A stretch of DNA of 64,000 nt from positions 62,001 through 126,000 of the forward strand of contig WLPJ01000001.1 in NCBI GenBank assembly GCA_009698815.1, in the 5' to 3' direction. The notes beneath the pieces were generated by a model. That model did not search any database and was not told the origin of the DNA. It saw only the letters and a program-made list of their open reading frames with translations. Each line of letters starts with the position of its first letter. Within the stretch, counting starts at the first letter, position 1. Shown in pieces: positions 55,760-64,000 of the stretch. The stretch is from Actinomycetota bacterium (GTDB lineage Bacteria > Actinomycetota > Actinomycetes > Nanopelagicales > Nanopelagicaceae). The position numbers were made by a program, and so were the translations under genes.

Positions 55760-58633
55760 TTGAGTATCGATAAGTTAATCGTGCGTGGTGCGCGGGAGCA
55801 TAACCTGCGCGATGTTTCAATCGAACTCCCTCGCGAAGCGCTGATTGTTTTTACTGGTCTCTCCGGATCAGGAAAATCATCACTTGCCTTCGATACGATT
55901 TTTGCCGAAGGTCAACGTCGTTACGTTGAATCACTTTCTGCCTATGCTCGCCAATTCTTAGGCCAGATGGATAAGCCAGATGTGGATTTCATCGAAGGTT
56001 TGTCGCCGGCAGTTTCTATCGATCAGAAATCTACAAACCGTAACCCGCGTTCCACCGTTGGAACAATCACCGAGGTTTATGACTATCTGCGACTACTTTT
56101 TGCGCGTGCGGGACGTCCCCACTGTCCTAAATGTAGTAAAGCGGTCTCAAGACAGAGTCCACAGCAAATCGTTGACCAGATTCTCACTATGCCGGCTGCT
56201 ACAAAATTCCAGGTATTGGCTCCAGTAATTCGAGAACGAAAAGGTGAGTTCGTAGATCTATTTGCTGAATTAGTAACTCAAGGATATTCACGAGCTCGTG
56301 TGGATGGCGAGACTATTTCACTTTCTGAACCACCAAAACTTAAGAAGCAAGAGAAGCACACCATCGAAGTTGTCGTCGATCGCTTGACCGCGAAGGCAGA
56401 ATCAAAGTCGCGATTGACCGATTCAATTGAAACTGCGCTACGCCTAGCCAGCGGCATCGTACTTTTAGATTTTGTAGATGCAAAAGGGACAGAGAAAGAG
56501 CGAACCTACAGCGAACATTTAGCCTGCCATGACTGCAACTTATCTTTTGAAGAGTTAGAACCGCGTTCGTTCTCATTTAACTCACCCTTCGGTGCATGTC
56601 CTGAATGTTCAGGAATCGGCACGAAGTTAGAAGTTGATGAGGAATTGGTAATTCCAGATGACTCAATCTCCATTAACGAGGGGGCAATCGCTCCGTGGTC
56701 GAGTGGGCACACCTCTGAATATTTCATGCGCTTGCTTGAGGCGTTAGCGGAAGAAGTAAAATTTTCACTCGATAACCCTTGGAAGAAGCTCTCTGTAAAG
56801 GCGAAGGAAGCGATCCTCAATGGCTTTGAATACGAAGTTCATGTTAAGTACAAGAACCGCTATGGCCGCGTCCGAAACTACTCATCAGGATTTGAAGGAG
56901 TTATCCCTTTCATTCATCGCAAGCATGATGAGACTGAAAGTGATTACTCTCGTGAAAAGTACGAGTCTTACATGCGCCAAATCCCTTGCAATGTCTGCAG
57001 CGGTGCGCGCCTGAAGCCAGAAGTTTTGGCTGTCACAGTGGGGGATAAGAACATCTCTGAAATATGCGAGCTCTCAATTTCAGAATGTGCAGATTTTCTA
57101 AAATCGATCTCTCTGAACGCGCGCGAGGCGCAGATCGCTGAACGCGTGATGAAGGAAGTCAACGCTCGCTTGGGATTTTTGCTCGATGTCGGTTTGGATT
57201 ACTTATCACTCGCCCGTCCTGCGGCAACGCTATCTGGTGGCGAAGCGCAACGAATTCGGCTAGCAACACAGATCGGCTCAGGCTTAGTTGGAGTCCTCTA
57301 TGTGTTGGATGAGCCGAGTATTGGCCTTCATCAACGTGATAACAGACGTTTGATCGAAACGCTGACGCGTCTGCGCGATCTTGGAAATACTTTGATCGTT
57401 GTCGAACACGATGAAGAGACGATACGTACCGCTGATTGGATTGTAGATATTGGTCCTGGTGCGGGCGAACATGGTGGCAAGATTGTAGTTTCGGGTTCAT
57501 ATCAAGATTTGATTGATTCCAAAGAGTCAATTACTGGCGCTTACTTGTCGGGCAGGAAATCAATTGCGATTCCTGAAAGTCGTCGCCCAATTGATCCAAA
57601 ACGTAAATTGGTTATAAAGGGTGCGAAAGAGAATAATCTAAAAGATGTTGAAGTTGATATCCCACTTGGTGTATTTGTATCGGTGACCGGGGTTAGCGGC
57701 TCTGGTAAATCAACCTTGATTAATGACATTCTTTACACAACTCTTGCAAATAAGTTAAACGGTGCACGCCTTGTCCCCGGACGTCACCGCACCGTTACAG
57801 GCGTTGATCAATTGGATAAAGTCGTTCACGTAGATCAATCTCCAATCGGTCGTACGCCGCGCTCCAACCCAGCTACCTATACAGGGGTATTCGATAAGGT
57901 TCGCGCGCTATTTGCCGAGACAACTGAAGCAAAGGTGCGGGGATACCAACAGGGTCGATTCTCATTTAACGTAAAGGGCGGGCGCTGCGAGAATTGTTCT
58001 GGCGACGGAACAATTACTATCGAGATGAACTTCTTGCCGGATGTTTATGTTCCTTGTGAAGTCTGCCATGGTGCACGTTACAACCGTGAAACTTTAGAGG
58101 TTCACTACAAAGGCAAGACAATTGCCGAAGTTTTGAATATGCCAATCGAGATTGCACACACCTTCTTCGAATCTGTACCGACTATTGCTCGATATTTAAA
58201 GACGCTATGCGATGTCGGCCTTGGATATGTCCGCTTAGGTCAATCTGCTCCAACTCTTTCAGGGGGAGAAGCCCAGCGTGTGAAATTAGCGACCGAACTG
58301 CAACGCCGCTCCACTGGTCGCACAATCTATGTATTGGATGAACCAACCACGGGTCTGCACTTTGAAGATGTCAGCAAGTTGCTCGGTGTCTTAAGTCGCT
58401 TGGTCGATTCGGGTAATACTGTGGTCGTGATCGAGCATAACCTTGATGTAATCAAATCATCTGACTGGGTTATTGATATGGGACCAGAAGGCGGTTTCCG
58501 CGGTGGTTACGTTGTTGCCGAAGGAACTCCCGAAGATGTCGCGAAGGTAAAGTCCAGTTACACTGGACATTTCCTAGCCGAAATCCTGGCTAGCAATCGT
58601 GCCCCAGTTAAGAAAAAAGCTGCTGCAAAGTAA
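55760..58633 (+). CDS. uvrA: Excinuclease ABC subunit UvrA
   Basis: Damage-recognition ATPase of nucleotide excision repair. The 957-residue protein starts at TTG on the base after the uvrB stop ([16 protein letters not shown]...). It has two ABC modules, Walker [13 protein letters not shown] (about 33-44) and [12 protein letters not shown], signatures [12 protein letters not shown] and [12 protein letters not shown], and zinc-finger cysteine pairs such as CENC...CEVC. The C-terminal tail is Lys/Ala-rich. The tight uvrB-uvrA-uvrC order suggests co-translation of the whole repair set. Confidence 0.97.
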   Translation: MSIDKLIVRGAREHNLRDVSIELPREALIVFTGLSGSGKSSLAFDTIFAEGQRRYVESLSAYARQFLGQMDKPDVDFIEGLSPAVSIDQKSTNRNPRSTVGTITEVYDYLRLLFARAGRPHCPKCSKAVSRQSPQQIVDQILTMPAATKFQVLAPVIRERKGEFVDLFAELVTQGYSRARVDGETISLSEPPKLKKQEKHTIEVVVDRLTAKAESKSRLTDSIETALRLASGIVLLDFVDAKGTEKERTYSEHLACHDCNLSFEELEPRSFSFNSPFGACPECSGIGTKLEVDEELVIPDDSISINEGAIAPWSSGHTSEYFMRLLEALAEEVKFSLDNPWKKLSVKAKEAILNGFEYEVHVKYKNRYGRVRNYSSGFEGVIPFIHRKHDETESDYSREKYESYMRQIPCNVCSGARLKPEVLAVTVGDKNISEICELSISECADFLKSISLNAREAQIAERVMKEVNARLGFLLDVGLDYLSLARPAATLSGGEAQRIRLATQIGSGLVGVLYVLDEPSIGLHQRDNRRLIETLTRLRDLGNTLIVVEHDEETIRTADWIVDIGPGAGEHGGKIVVSGSYQDLIDSKESITGAYLSGRKSIAIPESRRPIDPKRKLVIKGAKENNLKDVEVDIPLGVFVSVTGVSGSGKSTLINDILYTTLANKLNGARLVPGRHRTVTGVDQLDKVVHVDQSPIGRTPRSNPATYTGVFDKVRALFAETTEAKVRGYQQGRFSFNVKGGRCENCSGDGTITIEMNFLPDVYVPCEVCHGARYNRETLEVHYKGKTIAEVLNMPIEIAHTFFESVPTIARYLKTLCDVGLGYVRLGQSAPTLSGGEAQRVKLATELQRRSTGRTIYVLDEPTTGLHFEDVSKLLGVLSRLVDSGNTVVVIEHNLDVIKSSDWVIDMGPEGGFRGGYVVAEGTPEDVAKVKSSYTGHFLAEILASNRAPVKKKAAAK

Positions 58634-60550
58634 ATGGCCGATCCAGCGAGTTATCGCCCAAAGGAGATACCTGAACTGCCGGGCGTTTATCGTTTCTATA
58701 ACGAAAAAGATAAAGTTATTTACGTTGGTAAGGCAAAGAATTTAAAGAATCGACTGACTACTTACTTTGGATCAAATCTGGCTCGTAAAACCCAGCGCAT
58801 GGTTAATGAGGCGGTGCGAGTCGATTGGACCATTGTTGGTACAGAGCTCGAAGCGCTGGCGCTGGAATTCTCCTGGATCAAGCAATATCAACCAACCTAT
58901 AACGTGCAGTTTAAAGACGATAAGTCCTACCCATATTTAGCTATTTCGATGCAAGATGAATTTCCACGAATATTTATAACTCGCAAAGAGAAGCGGCCCG
59001 GTCTTAAATACTTTGGGCCATATACAAGCGCTTGGGCGCTGCGTAATACCTATGAAGTTTTGTTAAAAGTCTTTCCAGTTCGCTCATGTAGTGAAGGAAA
59101 TTTTCAGCGAGCCAAACGCACTAAGCGGCAATGCTTGCTTGGGGATATCGGCAAGTGCGCAGCCCCTTGCGTTGGTTGGGTGACACCCGAAGCGCATCGC
59201 GAGATCGCAGTTAAGTTAGATGCCTTCATGGAAGCAGGCATGGAAGATATTTTGCCTAAGTTACGTGCTGAAATGGATGCAGCATCTGATCGCGAAGAAT
59301 ATGAAAGAGCAGCGCGAATCCGTGATCAAATCGAATCATTTGAAAAAGCACAGAGATCGACCCAGGGCAACCTCTCGGATGATTTAGATGGAGATTTCAT
59401 ATCAATCCACGAAGAAGGCTTGCATGCGGCTGGTTCTATTTTTATGGTTCGTCGCGGCTCGATCAAAGGTTCGCGTTCCTGGATAGTTGATCAAGAGCGC
59501 GCCTTAGAAGGCGATGACCGAGTTGCTTCACTCTTCTTTTCGATTTACAACGACGCAGCCCCTGGCGATATCCCTAATGAGGTCTTTTTAAATCGTGAAC
59601 CCGCAGATCAGGGAGCACTTGAAGCGTGGCTTACTCAACTCAGAGGCGCCCGAGTTTCGATTAAGGTGCCACAACGCGGTGAGAAAGTAGAACTGCTGCA
59701 GACAGTAGACCGCAATGCGCATTACGCACTTATCCAATTCCTTAGTAAGCGGGCAACTGATGCCGCAGTAAGTGGCAAAGCGTTGCTTGAGATCGAAGAA
59801 CAACTGGGGCTAAAGCGCACCCCACTTCGTATCGAATGCTTCGATATTTCAAATATTTCTGGTACCTCAGTTGTCGCATCTATGGTGGTCTTCGAAGATG
59901 GACTAGCCAAAAAGAGCGAATATCGTCGATTTATAATCGATACGACTGAGGCAAACGATGATACGCGCGCCATGCACCAAGTAATCACTCGCCGCATGAA
60001 ACGACTACTCAATGATCGCGCCGTTGACGAGAGCGATGTTGCTGCTATAGGTGGCAAACTAAGTAAGTTTTCCTATCCACCACAACTTATCGTCGTTGAT
60101 GGTGGTTCACCTCAAGTCGCAGCAGCACAACGCGCGTTAAATGAATTAGGTATCACTGATATCGCTTTGTGCGGTTTGGCTAAGCGCTTGGAGGAAGTCT
60201 GGCGACCAGGAGAAAGTGATCCGCTAATCCTGCCGCGCACCAGCGAAGGTATGTACTTGTTGCAAAGAATTCGTGATGAAGCGCACCGATTTGCAATTAC
60301 TTTCCATCGATCCCGCCGTTCAAAAGTTATGCTCGAATCAGTTTTAGATGAGATACCGCAGATGGGCCAGGCGCGCAGAGCGGCGTTATTAGGAAGATTT
60401 GGTTCTGTTGCAGCTCTTCGCAAAGCGACTTTGGCTGATCTGGCCATGACTCCAGGCATCGGTGAGAAGATCGCCGAAATTATCTTCACCCATTTGCAGC
60501 GCGAACCAAGCGTGGGCGCAGTGGATATGCAAACAGGTGAAATTCTATGA
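58634..60550 (+). CDS. uvrC: Excinuclease ABC subunit UvrC
   Basis: Makes the two incisions around damage. The 638 residues have an N-terminal GIY-YIG nuclease (GVYRFYNEKDKVIYVGKAKN, about 18-37), a cysteine cluster (CLLGDIGKCAAPC), a UVR domain (about 206-240), the RNase H-like 3'-nuclease (ECFDISNISGTSVVASMVVF) and C-terminal helix-hairpin-helix motifs (TPGIGEKIAEIIF). It starts directly after the uvrA stop. A 40-base gap separates it from rapZ. Confidence 0.96.
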   Translation: MADPASYRPKEIPELPGVYRFYNEKDKVIYVGKAKNLKNRLTTYFGSNLARKTQRMVNEAVRVDWTIVGTELEALALEFSWIKQYQPTYNVQFKDDKSYPYLAISMQDEFPRIFITRKEKRPGLKYFGPYTSAWALRNTYEVLLKVFPVRSCSEGNFQRAKRTKRQCLLGDIGKCAAPCVGWVTPEAHREIAVKLDAFMEAGMEDILPKLRAEMDAASDREEYERAARIRDQIESFEKAQRSTQGNLSDDLDGDFISIHEEGLHAAGSIFMVRRGSIKGSRSWIVDQERALEGDDRVASLFFSIYNDAAPGDIPNEVFLNREPADQGALEAWLTQLRGARVSIKVPQRGEKVELLQTVDRNAHYALIQFLSKRATDAAVSGKALLEIEEQLGLKRTPLRIECFDISNISGTSVVASMVVFEDGLAKKSEYRRFIIDTTEANDDTRAMHQVITRRMKRLLNDRAVDESDVAAIGGKLSKFSYPPQLIVVDGGSPQVAAAQRALNELGITDIALCGLAKRLEEVWRPGESDPLILPRTSEGMYLLQRIRDEAHRFAITFHRSRRSKVMLESVLDEIPQMGQARRAALLGRFGSVAALRKATLADLAMTPGIGEKIAEIIFTHLQREPSVGAVDMQTGEIL

Positions 60551-60590
60551 AGTGCTCGCAGATCCTTGACAGTGCAGGCAGAATATAGCC

Positions 60591-61460
60591 ATGGCCGCTA
60601 AAGAGTTATTAATTGTCACCGGTATGTCAGGTGCGGGGCGCTCAACTGTGGCACATGCCCTAGAAGATTTAGGTTGGTATGTAGTCGATAACCTGCCACC
60701 AGCTTTACTGCCAGAACTCGCCGTCCAGACCAGTGGATCAGAAATTGCATCTTTGGCGGTAGTTGTCGACGTTCGAGGCGGCAAATTCTTTGATGCCTTA
60801 AATAATTCATTGCAGACTCTGAAGAGTAAAGATGTGGCATTTCGACTCTTTTTTCTTGATGCGACCGATCAATCGCTAGTCCAAAGATTTGAATCAACTC
60901 GAAGACCACACCCCTTACAAGGTAAGGATCGAATTGTCGATGGTATTGAGCGGGAACGTGCCAAACTTGAAGAACTACGATCACAGGCAGATGTGGTTAT
61001 CGACACCTCAAACTTAAATGTTCATCAGCTCGAGAAACGGGTCGGTGAGATTTTCTCTGCCGGAATGTTGGATGCAATCCGAATCAATGTTCTCTCCTTC
61101 GGTTATAAATATGGCATCCCAGTAGATGCCGACCTCGTATTGGATTGTCGATTCATCCCAAACCCACACTGGATACCCGAACTTCGTCCGCTAACTGGGT
61201 TGACTAAGGAAGTCTCGTCAAAAGTATTGGCTAGCGAAGGTGTCACTGAGTTTGTTGATAGTTACGTATCAGTTATTCGCCAGATGATGCCGGGTTATTT
61301 ACGTGAGGGAAAGAAATATGTAACTATTGCGATTGGCTGCACCGGCGGTAAGCACCGTAGCGTTGCAATCGCACAAGAGATTGCTCGACAACTCTCCGAA
61401 AATAGATCAGTGATAGAGATTTCAGCACATGCCACACATCGTGATGTAGGTCGTGAATGA
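60591..61460 (+). CDS. rapZ: RapZ/YvcJ family nucleotide-binding protein
   Basis: A P-loop protein that in enteric bacteria controls GlmS through small RNAs; in Gram-positives it is called YvcJ and its role is less clear. The 289 residues have the Walker A-like TGMSGAGRSTVAHAL (about 9-23), VVDNLPPALLPEL, VIDTSNLNVHQLE and the C-terminal IGCTGGKHRSVAIAQ (about 245-259). It is normally followed by yvcK and whiA. Here whiA is present but yvcK is missing, and a 40-codon ORF fills the gap. Confidence 0.92.
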   Translation: MAAKELLIVTGMSGAGRSTVAHALEDLGWYVVDNLPPALLPELAVQTSGSEIASLAVVVDVRGGKFFDALNNSLQTLKSKDVAFRLFFLDATDQSLVQRFESTRRPHPLQGKDRIVDGIERERAKLEELRSQADVVIDTSNLNVHQLEKRVGEIFSAGMLDAIRINVLSFGYKYGIPVDADLVLDCRFIPNPHWIPELRPLTGLTKEVSSKVLASEGVTEFVDSYVSVIRQMMPGYLREGKKYVTIAIGCTGGKHRSVAIAQEIARQLSENRSVIEISAHATHRDVGRE

Positions 61461-61579
61461 GTGGACGCAATCCGCGAGTATTCACCGATTTACGCGATAA
61501 TGGTGCGCTAATTCGCCACGATTGGCGAAAATTGACCTCACTTTTGACACACATGGCCAGAGAAATGCTGGTTGGATAA
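61457..61579 (+). CDS. Small ORF of unknown function between rapZ and whiA (40 aa)
   Basis: The ATG overlaps the rapZ stop by 4 bases (ATGA), like most real junctions here, and the stop lies 10 bases before the whiA ATG. It would encode 40 residues rich in Arg and Leu with no membrane segment. I see no resemblance to YvcK. A hairpin (TTCGCCA-CGAT-TGGCGAA, 61512-61529) and a TTGACA (61544) lie within it, so the stretch may instead be a whiA control region. It is not in the ORF track. Confidence 0.35.
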   Translation: MSGRNPRVFTDLRDNGALIRHDWRKLTSLLTHMAREMLVG

Positions 61580-61589
61580 CCCCATGGCA

Positions 61590-62561
61590 ATGACAGCGGC
61601 GGTAAAAGATGAGCTAAGCCGACTATCAGTAACCAAGCCCTGCTGCCGTAAAGCCGAGGTTTCATCCCTGCTTCGCTTTGCTGGCGGCCTGCATATTGCG
61701 GCTGGAAAAGTTGTAATCGAAGTTGAATTAGATACTTCACAGAGCGCGCGCCGATTGAAAAAAGATATTGCAGATATTTATGGCCACGATAGCGATCTTG
61801 CGGTTCTCTCATCAAGTGGATTGCGCAAAGGAAGTCGCTATGTTGTGCGAGTTATTGAAGCGGGCGACGCCCTGGCGCGACAGACAGGTTTAATTGACAG
61901 CAATGGTCGACCAGTTCGTGGACTGCCTCCACAAGTAGTGGCCGCGAATATTTGCGATGCTGAAGCCGCTTGGCGGGGCGCCTTCGTTGCCCATGGATCT
62001 TTAACGGAGCCAGGTCGCTCTTCTTCACTTGAAATAACTTGTCCCGGACCCGAAGCAGCGCTTGCGCTAGTTGGTGCGGCGCGACGTTTAGGAATCACCG
62101 CTAAAGCGCGCGAAGTTCGTGGCGTCGATCGTGTGGTCATTCGCGACGGTGATGCAATCGGAGTTTTATTAACTCGCTTAGGCGCGCATGAATGCGTTTT
62201 GGCTTGGGAAGAAAGACGTATGCGACGCGAAGTCCGTGCGACAGCAAATCGTTTAGCAAATTTTGATGATGCAAATTTACGTCGTTCAGCGCGCGCCGCA
62301 GTTGCTGCCGCCGCTCGCGTACAACGCGCGATGGAAATATTGGGACCACAGATTCCAGATCATTTAAAAGAAGCTGGCGAACTACGTATCAGCCATGGGC
62401 AAGCGAGCCTAGAAGAGTTAGGTTCCTTGGCATCGCCTCCAATGACTAAAGATGCAATTGCAGGGCGTATTCGTCGACTCCTTGCGATGGCTGATAAGCG
62501 CGCCGGCGAACTTGGAATCCCAGATACTGAAGCAGGCCTCTCGCCAGACTTACTGAATTGA
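61590..62561 (+). CDS. whiA: Sporulation/division regulator WhiA
   Basis: DNA-binding protein with a LAGLIDADG-like N-terminal fold and a C-terminal helix-turn-helix. In Streptomyces it controls sporulation septation; in non-sporulating bacteria it affects division and chromosome segregation. I start at ATG 61590 ([12 protein letters not shown]), matching the family N terminus, rather than the track TTG at 61572; ATG 61584 is also possible. The 323 residues include [43 protein letters not shown] and [14 protein letters not shown]. It is encoded without yvcK. Confidence 0.94.
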   Translation: MTAAVKDELSRLSVTKPCCRKAEVSSLLRFAGGLHIAAGKVVIEVELDTSQSARRLKKDIADIYGHDSDLAVLSSSGLRKGSRYVVRVIEAGDALARQTGLIDSNGRPVRGLPPQVVAANICDAEAAWRGAFVAHGSLTEPGRSSSLEITCPGPEAALALVGAARRLGITAKAREVRGVDRVVIRDGDAIGVLLTRLGAHECVLAWEERRMRREVRATANRLANFDDANLRRSARAAVAAAARVQRAMEILGPQIPDHLKEAGELRISHGQASLEELGSLASPPMTKDAIAGRIRRLLAMADKRAGELGIPDTEAGLSPDLLN

Positions 62562-62589
62562 GCTGTTCACTTAGATTTACGCATAAGTA

Positions 62590-62605
62590 ACCAGCGCCGG
62601 CTGGT
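62590..62605 (+). promoter_or_regulatory. Hairpin in the whiA-gap intergenic region
   Basis: ACCAGC-GCCG-GCTGGT forms a 6-pair hairpin in the 165-base gap before gap. It lacks a T-tract. A weaker repeat, GCCAC/GTGGC followed by ACTTTTAA, lies just downstream (62613-62635) and could be a modest whiA terminator. I could not place the gap promoter with confidence. Confidence 0.3.
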
Positions 62606-62657
62606 AAGGTTAGCCACGACCCCAATGATGTGGCACTTTTAAAGCCCCATACCCTAA

Positions 62658-63725
<1,068 letters not shown>

Positions 63726-63730
63726 TCTAA

Positions 63731-64000
63731 ATGTCTAACTCTGCAACAAGTGCGCTGCAAAATTTTGATGTAGCCGGCAAGCGAGTATTTCTTCGCTGTG
63801 ATTTAAATGTGCCATTGAAAGATGGTGCAATCACAGATGACGGACGCATCCGCGCCTCGCTGCCGACTATCAAAACTCTCCTTGCAAATGGAGCCAGCAT
63901 TGTTATTGCCGCACACCTGGGCCGACCAAAAGGTGAAGCTAAACCAGAGCTCTCACTCGCCCCAGTTGCACTGCGTTTGTCAGAACTTCTCGGAACAGAA
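63731..64000 (+). CDS. pgk: Phosphoglycerate kinase, 5' part
   Basis: The first 90 codons of the glycolytic kinase that makes ATP from 1,3-bisphosphoglycerate. The ORF runs off the window end and is absent from the track. The signature [14 protein letters not shown] (about 17-30) is followed by [19 protein letters not shown] and [11 protein letters not shown], all diagnostic. It begins 5 bases after the gap stop, giving the usual gap-pgk order. Confidence 0.96.
   Translation, partial: MSNSATSALQNFDVAGKRVFLRCDLNVPLKDGAITDDGRIRASLPTIKTLLANGASIVIAAHLGRPKGEAKPELSLAPVALRLSELLGTE

Noticed and set aside
60566-60590. TTGACA and TATAGC before rapZ as a promoter
   Set aside because: The spacing is only 12 bases, too short for a sigma70-type promoter.

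Overview
The window is a dense stretch of chromosome from an actinobacterium with unusually low GC for the phylum. Most genes are on the plus strand, gaps are short and many start and stop codons overlap. Gene order matches the conserved actinobacterial backbone as I know it from Streptomyces and Mycobacterium: dcw cluster, sepF, yggT, ileS, dksA-like, lspA, rluD, dnaE, his-trp, lgt, gltBD, pyk, pdtaR, liv, polA, rpsA, coaE, uvrBAC, rapZ, whiA, gap and pgk. Low GC, compactness and these lineage markers suggest a streamlined freshwater actinobacterium of the acI/Nanopelagicales type. That placement is inference, not a database result. I see no mobile element, phage, CRISPR array, rRNA or toxin-antitoxin system, and no gene-free stretch longer than 300 bases.

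Layout. Bases 1-12158: end of murE, then murF, mraY, murD, ftsW, murG, murC, ftsQ, ftsZ, pgeF, yggS, sepF and yggT. These make peptidoglycan precursors and the septal ring. The meso-DAP motif of MurE predicts diaminopimelate-type peptidoglycan. 12162-15272: ileS on the minus strand. 15414-21163: a Lys-rich DksA/TraR-like zinc-finger protein, lspA, rluD and dnaE. 21205-33153: one long run with hisDCBHAFI, trpE, a 57-residue membrane protein missed by the ORF track, trpCBA, a MauE/DoxX-DsbA redox pair and lgt. HisA is of the PriA type and probably also supplies the missing TrpF step. 33177-40016: a VIT1-like metal transporter and gltBD. 40096-47184: pyk, an atypical tRNA-Leu(CAA) whose 3' end abuts the start codon of an ANTAR response regulator, and a branched-chain amino-acid-type ABC importer (livK, terminator, livHMGF). 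47192-53034: a hotdog thioesterase, polA, an MFS transporter and rpsA, which is followed by a strong UUCG terminator. 53072-60550: coaE and uvrB-uvrA-uvrC packed together. 60591-64000: rapZ, a tiny ORF where yvcK is expected, whiA, gap and the start of pgk.

No wholly new multi-gene system is visible. The points worth a second look are the short-variable-loop tRNA-Leu fused to the ANTAR regulator start, the losses of divIVA and yvcK at their usual positions, the shrunken trp-region membrane protein, a secreted LivK without a lipobox in a cell that has lgt and lspA, and several hairpins or palindromes next to start codons (hisD, ileS, rpsA, livK, gltB).
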